Positions 48,167 through 64,000 of a DNA stretch of 64,000 bases are shown here, in pieces. Positions within the stretch are counted from its first letter, which is position 1, and every line of letters begins with the position of its first letter. The position numbers and the translations under genes were made by a program. The notes under the pieces are model-generated. The model worked only from the letters and a program-made list of their open reading frames with translations. It was not told where the DNA came from and searched no databases. The stretch is taken from contig JBBHKE010000310.1 in assembly GCA_037447655.1 (NCBI GenBank), positions 64,001 through 128,000 of the forward strand. Reading direction: 5' to 3'. Origin of the DNA: Zygnema cylindricum. Taxonomy: Eukaryota; Streptophyta; Zygnematophyceae; Zygnematales; Zygnemataceae.

Positions 48167-48319
48167 TACTGAAGTTTCTTTCGCACTATATTTCGTTTTT
48201 AATTTTCTTCCACTCGCGTGCGATTTTTCAGTTACTTTTTCGCCCTCCATTTTTTGTTCCCGTGTACTACACAGTCGATCGTATTTAGCGTGTAGAATAT
48301 TTTTGTGTCATGTACACTA

Positions 48320-48870
48320 CACCGTCAATCGCTATTAGAGTATATAACGCCAATTCGGTGCCCATTTTTCAAAAAAAAAACCCAAAATACAATCCATAAT
48401 TCTATTTTTTCCATTATTCTAATTAGGTTTTTTTTTTCAATTAGCGTTAATAATGGAAGTACACTTCGATAGAAATAGTGTGGCGTATGGACAGGATATT
48501 TCCGTACGAAATGGTACTTTTTGAATTACAAAGGCATAAAAAGACACTTAACATTATTGCGCACACATGTGAATGTGCACTGGAAGAAAGAGATGCAAAC
48601 TCGTCGACAAAAATCACGTTCTCATATGTTCGTCCGTCGACCGTGTGAACAGCGCGATGGCGTACGAATTGTCAGATTTTGTAAGGATACACATATTACT
48701 GTAGACATCGAAAGGGCGGGTATTTATTATTCAGGACAACCCAAATTACAGTTAGGGATTAATTAGTATATATATATTTTTTCAAAAAAAATAAATTCTC
48801 GATTAGTGTTAATAACACTTTGTTTTTTCCTTTCCTATTTATTCCTTGACTCTAATAGCGATTGACGGTG
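48320..48870 (-). mobile_element. 551-bp TIR element, fourth of the cluster, inverted
   Basis: Left end CACCGTCAATCGCTATTAGA, right end TCTAATAGCGATTGACGGTG, with TA on both sides. The interior is the reverse complement of the 46944 element (shared CACGTTCTCATATGTTCGTC). Palindrome at 48485-48507. Confidence 0.9.
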
Positions 48871-49917
48871 TACTGTAGTTTTGACTTCGAAAATTTTTGA
48901 AAAAAAAAGTTATACACTAATTTTTCAACGAACGCCAATATGGGTACAGCTGATTTGTCGAGAGGATATTCACAGTAATGTAGGTAAAAGTACAAATTCT
49001 GACAATTCGTACTGTTGCATACTTTCACTCTAATTAATTCCTAACTCTAATTTCGGTTTTTTAGGGTGTAGGCAATGCGCGACAAATGAATGTACACTAA
49101 ACTTATTTTTTTTTTCTTTTTTTTTTTGTTTTATTATAAAAAAACACAAACCAAACCCTATGACCCTATTGACATACCCGATTACGGCTTGTGGGACTAT
49201 CTCTTCTCGGTGTGGACACAGTGACACACGGTTTTCTTAACTACTGGCCCTCGTAACGAACCTAGGCTGTACCCAGATTATTATTTGCTTTTTTAATATT
49301 AAAAATAAACAAAAACAGACAAAATAAACCCTAAACATACGGTCGTACGGAGAAAACGGGAGGCGGGGGCGACATGGACCCCTTCGGGACGCCTCCGAGG
49401 GCCAAAAAGTTGCAAGATTCAGTACTGAAGTTTCTTTCGCACTAAACAAACGGTCGCACGGAGAATACGAGGTGTAGCCCCAATCAGCGTGCTCGCGCGT
49501 GCGAAAAGTTGCAAAAAATCGCAAGGTTCAGTACTGTACTCTAACAAAATCGTACTTATTTGTACGATGCTTGTACTTCAACCGCCTTCATATGTACGTC
49601 ATGTTTCCATAAATGAATACAGTTCAAGTTATAATGCAATGCCTCCAGTTTTGGTATTCCTGAAAAAATATTTCATTGCGGTCCAAAAAATCGTGCGAGC
49701 TAAAATACTTTTGAACCACTACCGTACAAATACTACGCTACATCTATACATTCTGATTCGAGTGATTTTTTAGCAAAAAAAAAAAACATGAATAGTACTA
49801 ATAGCACATATTAATTAAGTGGCCCGTAATCAACCACGCGGGTAAACATAAAATAATATAGATATTTCCTTAAGTGCCAACGCTAATAAATGACCAACTC
49901 CAATAGCGGTGCGCATG
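48871..49917. mobile_element. Decayed further member(s) of the TIR family with other sequence
   Basis: Family-like interior near 48925-49020 (for example CAAATTCTGACAATTCGTAC) and a worn right end near 49880-49917 (ACTCCAATAGCGGTGCG). The middle is unrelated and holds the 49,340-49,530 duplication. Limits are uncertain. Confidence 0.35.
49335..49535 (+). repeat. ~105-bp diverged tandem duplication
   Basis: Two units share ACGGTCGTACGGAGAA / ACGGTCGCACGGAGAA, then GTTGCAAGATTCAGTACTG / CGCAAGGTTCAGTACTG. The sequence GTACTGAAGTTTCTTTCGCA after the first unit also occurs at 48167-48186. Confidence 0.7.
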
Positions 49918-51116
49918 TACTCTCATCATCGACATTAAAGAGGAAGGAACTATTTATTTTAGTGTGGAATTAGAAAGAATAATACCAAATGCCCCGGGAT
50001 TCGAACTCAAAAAATACAGAAAAACCCTGATAAAACCCTAAAACTATAAAAAAACAAAAAAAACCCCACACTCCTCCCTCCCATAAAAAATGGCTTCTAT
50101 TCTTCGTACAACCGAGTTGTTGTGATAGTTCCGAAAAATGAGTGCGACAACATCGGATACGACAGCACATGTTTAGCTCTCGAGTTGGGATTCTTTAATT
50201 GATATTTATAGGTGATAGAGAATATTTATTTTATCTTAATATTCTGACTCGTCCGTACCATTTCATATTGTTAACAACATGAAAAATACATCGACAGTCG
50301 AAAATTTTCATAGTATTCCTTACATTGGTGCTTGAGAGTCCATTAACACTTTTAGATACACCGAAATTTTAGTTAAAACCCTAGTAAAAACCCACTAGTG
50401 ATAAATACCACCCCATTTAGTCGCAATAATTTAGGTACCAAGTAACTTATAACAACTATATCTCAGTATAACCCATGATACAATATTTTGTGAAACATAC
50501 TATTTGAATCCAAACAACATTTTTTTTAACATCTAACCCAAAAACAAAGTACAAAAAAAAAAACTCACAACACCATATTGTCCTATAAAGGAAAAAAAAA
50601 AACAATCCCAGTGTTCTTCAACGCACTACGGAATTCACAATTGTTTTTCCAAATATTGGTGGTACAAAACCAAAGAAACTACTAGAAACTACTATTTACA
50701 CATCACATTCATCACTACTTACACAAAATTACACCCATTCTAATTTTCCTATCACCCTAATAAAACAAAGACACTAAAACTGAAGTAAAGTAAACAAACT
50801 CACTTATCACCCTACAAGAAAGGGTCCTCATAAGTACAGCTTAAACATTTTTTTTTTTTAATTTTTAAGTCACGAGTTTTTGAGTGCATCCAAAAAAAAA
50901 AAAAAATTGACAAAACGATCTCCTTCAAAGAGCATTGAATACAACTTTTCCATATCCAAATTCGGAAAGATTTTGTCGGAAAATTTTCGAAACAAATGTT
51001 CAAACCGAAGTGTTACGCTTTTTCTTCAACATTTTTTTGTCGATTTGTCTTCAAAAACCACAACCCTTGAACAAAAACTCGACCAAACGATTTCTTCACT
51101 CGTCTCTTTTTTTTTG
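49918..51116. other. AT-rich 3' flank of the oxidase gene
   Basis: No gene seen. A stretch at about 50940-51000 may be the oldest copy of the oxidase 3'-terminal coding repeat, but the match is weak. Confidence 0.4.
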
Positions 51117-51636
51117 TTTTTTTCCCCTTTTCCGGTCTACATTCAAAGCAGTTCTGTGAAAATATTCGCAGCGAGGGCAACTTTACCAATTATCGTGAGA
51201 GAGTAGAGAAGAAAAGGGAATCCGTTTTTCACCGTCATTATGTTTCTTTTTTTCTTTTCAATTTGTTGGGTCTAAATCCTTAAACTGCGTATAAAGTTCC
51301 CTATCCTTTTTTCTCATTTGAAGTCCCAAGCGATTTTTGCTGCAAGAACGACTTTATTGACGGTCGTGGAAGAAAAGATGAGAGAGGAATTCACCGTTTC
51401 TCACCCTTTTTTCCTGTTTTCTTTTCTTTTTTCTATTTTTGAGTGTAAATTGGGTACTTAATTTTGTCCTTTACTATAATCTTCCTTTTCTGGTCTAATC
51501 GAAGAAATTTTGTCGAAACATTCGCCACAAGAGCGACTTTATTAAAGGTCATAGGAGGAGAGAAGAGAGAAATTCGCCGTTTCTCACCTACTTTTTTTTT
51601 CCTTGTCTTGGGTATATAAATCTCCCTTTTCCGGTC
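51117..51636 (-). repeat. Three decayed tandem copies of the oxidase 3' coding end
   Basis: Units beginning near 51476, 51301 and 51117 (plus strand) each align to 51620-51720, the last ~28 codons, stop and 3' UTR start of the oxidase. Shared words include GAAATTTCGTCGAAACATTT, GCGAGAGCGACTTTG and GGTCGCGGGAGAAGAGAG in altered forms. Spacing is about 140-185 bases. The reading frame is not maintained. Confidence 0.85.

Positions 51637-64000
<12,364 letters not shown>

Noticed and set aside
49990-50015. GGGATTCGAACTC, resembling a minus-strand tRNA T-loop
   Set aside because: The flanking bases do not form a T stem or acceptor stem, and no D or anticodon arm is present.

Overview
The window is intron-rich, AT-rich nuclear DNA from a eukaryote, most likely the green lineage. 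A cyclophilin carries the plant-type divergent loop, a histidine phosphatase resembles the chloroplast 2-carboxyarabinitol-1-phosphatase-like proteins of plants, and a SNAP-25-type SNARE resembles plant SNAP33. Long introns, purine tracts and many small DNA transposons fit a streptophyte alga better than a seed plant, but the species cannot be fixed from sequence alone.

Layout. 1-3.2 kb: purine tract and the last two exons of an unidentified plus-strand gene. 3.2-8 kb: repeat-rich relic DNA (a 'W-VRFSDG' domain fragment, four 86-bp tandem repeats, a retroelement-like coding relic with two in-frame stops). 9.8-11.8 kb: complete seven-exon cyclophilin. 12.35-23.2 kb: direct duplication of a ~5 kb unit carrying the first two exons of the phosphatase. 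21.6-27.8 kb: the complete seven-exon phosphatase, using the second unit's exons. 26.9-36.1 kb and 37.6-46.4 kb: a second, ~9 kb direct duplication carrying the phosphatase terminal exon and a convergent five-exon SNARE gene; both SNARE copies look intact. A 10-N gap lies between the units. 46.4-48.9 kb: four terminal-inverted-repeat (TIR) elements side by side. 51.6-64 kb: 3' part (15 exons, 588 residues) of a minus-strand molybdenum hydroxylase of the xanthine dehydrogenase/aldehyde oxidase family, running off the right edge.

Two signals stand out. First, a TIR family (ends CACCG...CGGTG, TA target duplication) with a conserved internal palindrome. One insertion is proved by an exact empty site in the other duplicate. 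Related forms include a 47-bp fused-TIR hairpin that itself received later insertions. Second, decayed tandem copies of exon/intron boundaries lie in the introns and 3' flank of the oxidase gene (one is an array of five 5' splice sites), in a phosphatase intron and in the first gene. This looks like a general mode of intron growth here. A Harbinger-like insertion (with an exact empty site) and a hAT-like miniature element were also delimited.

The host genes are unrelated housekeeping functions (protein folding, plastid sugar-phosphate metabolism, membrane fusion, molybdenum-dependent oxidation). There is no operon-like logic. All exon models are by-eye splice predictions whose phases join in frame.
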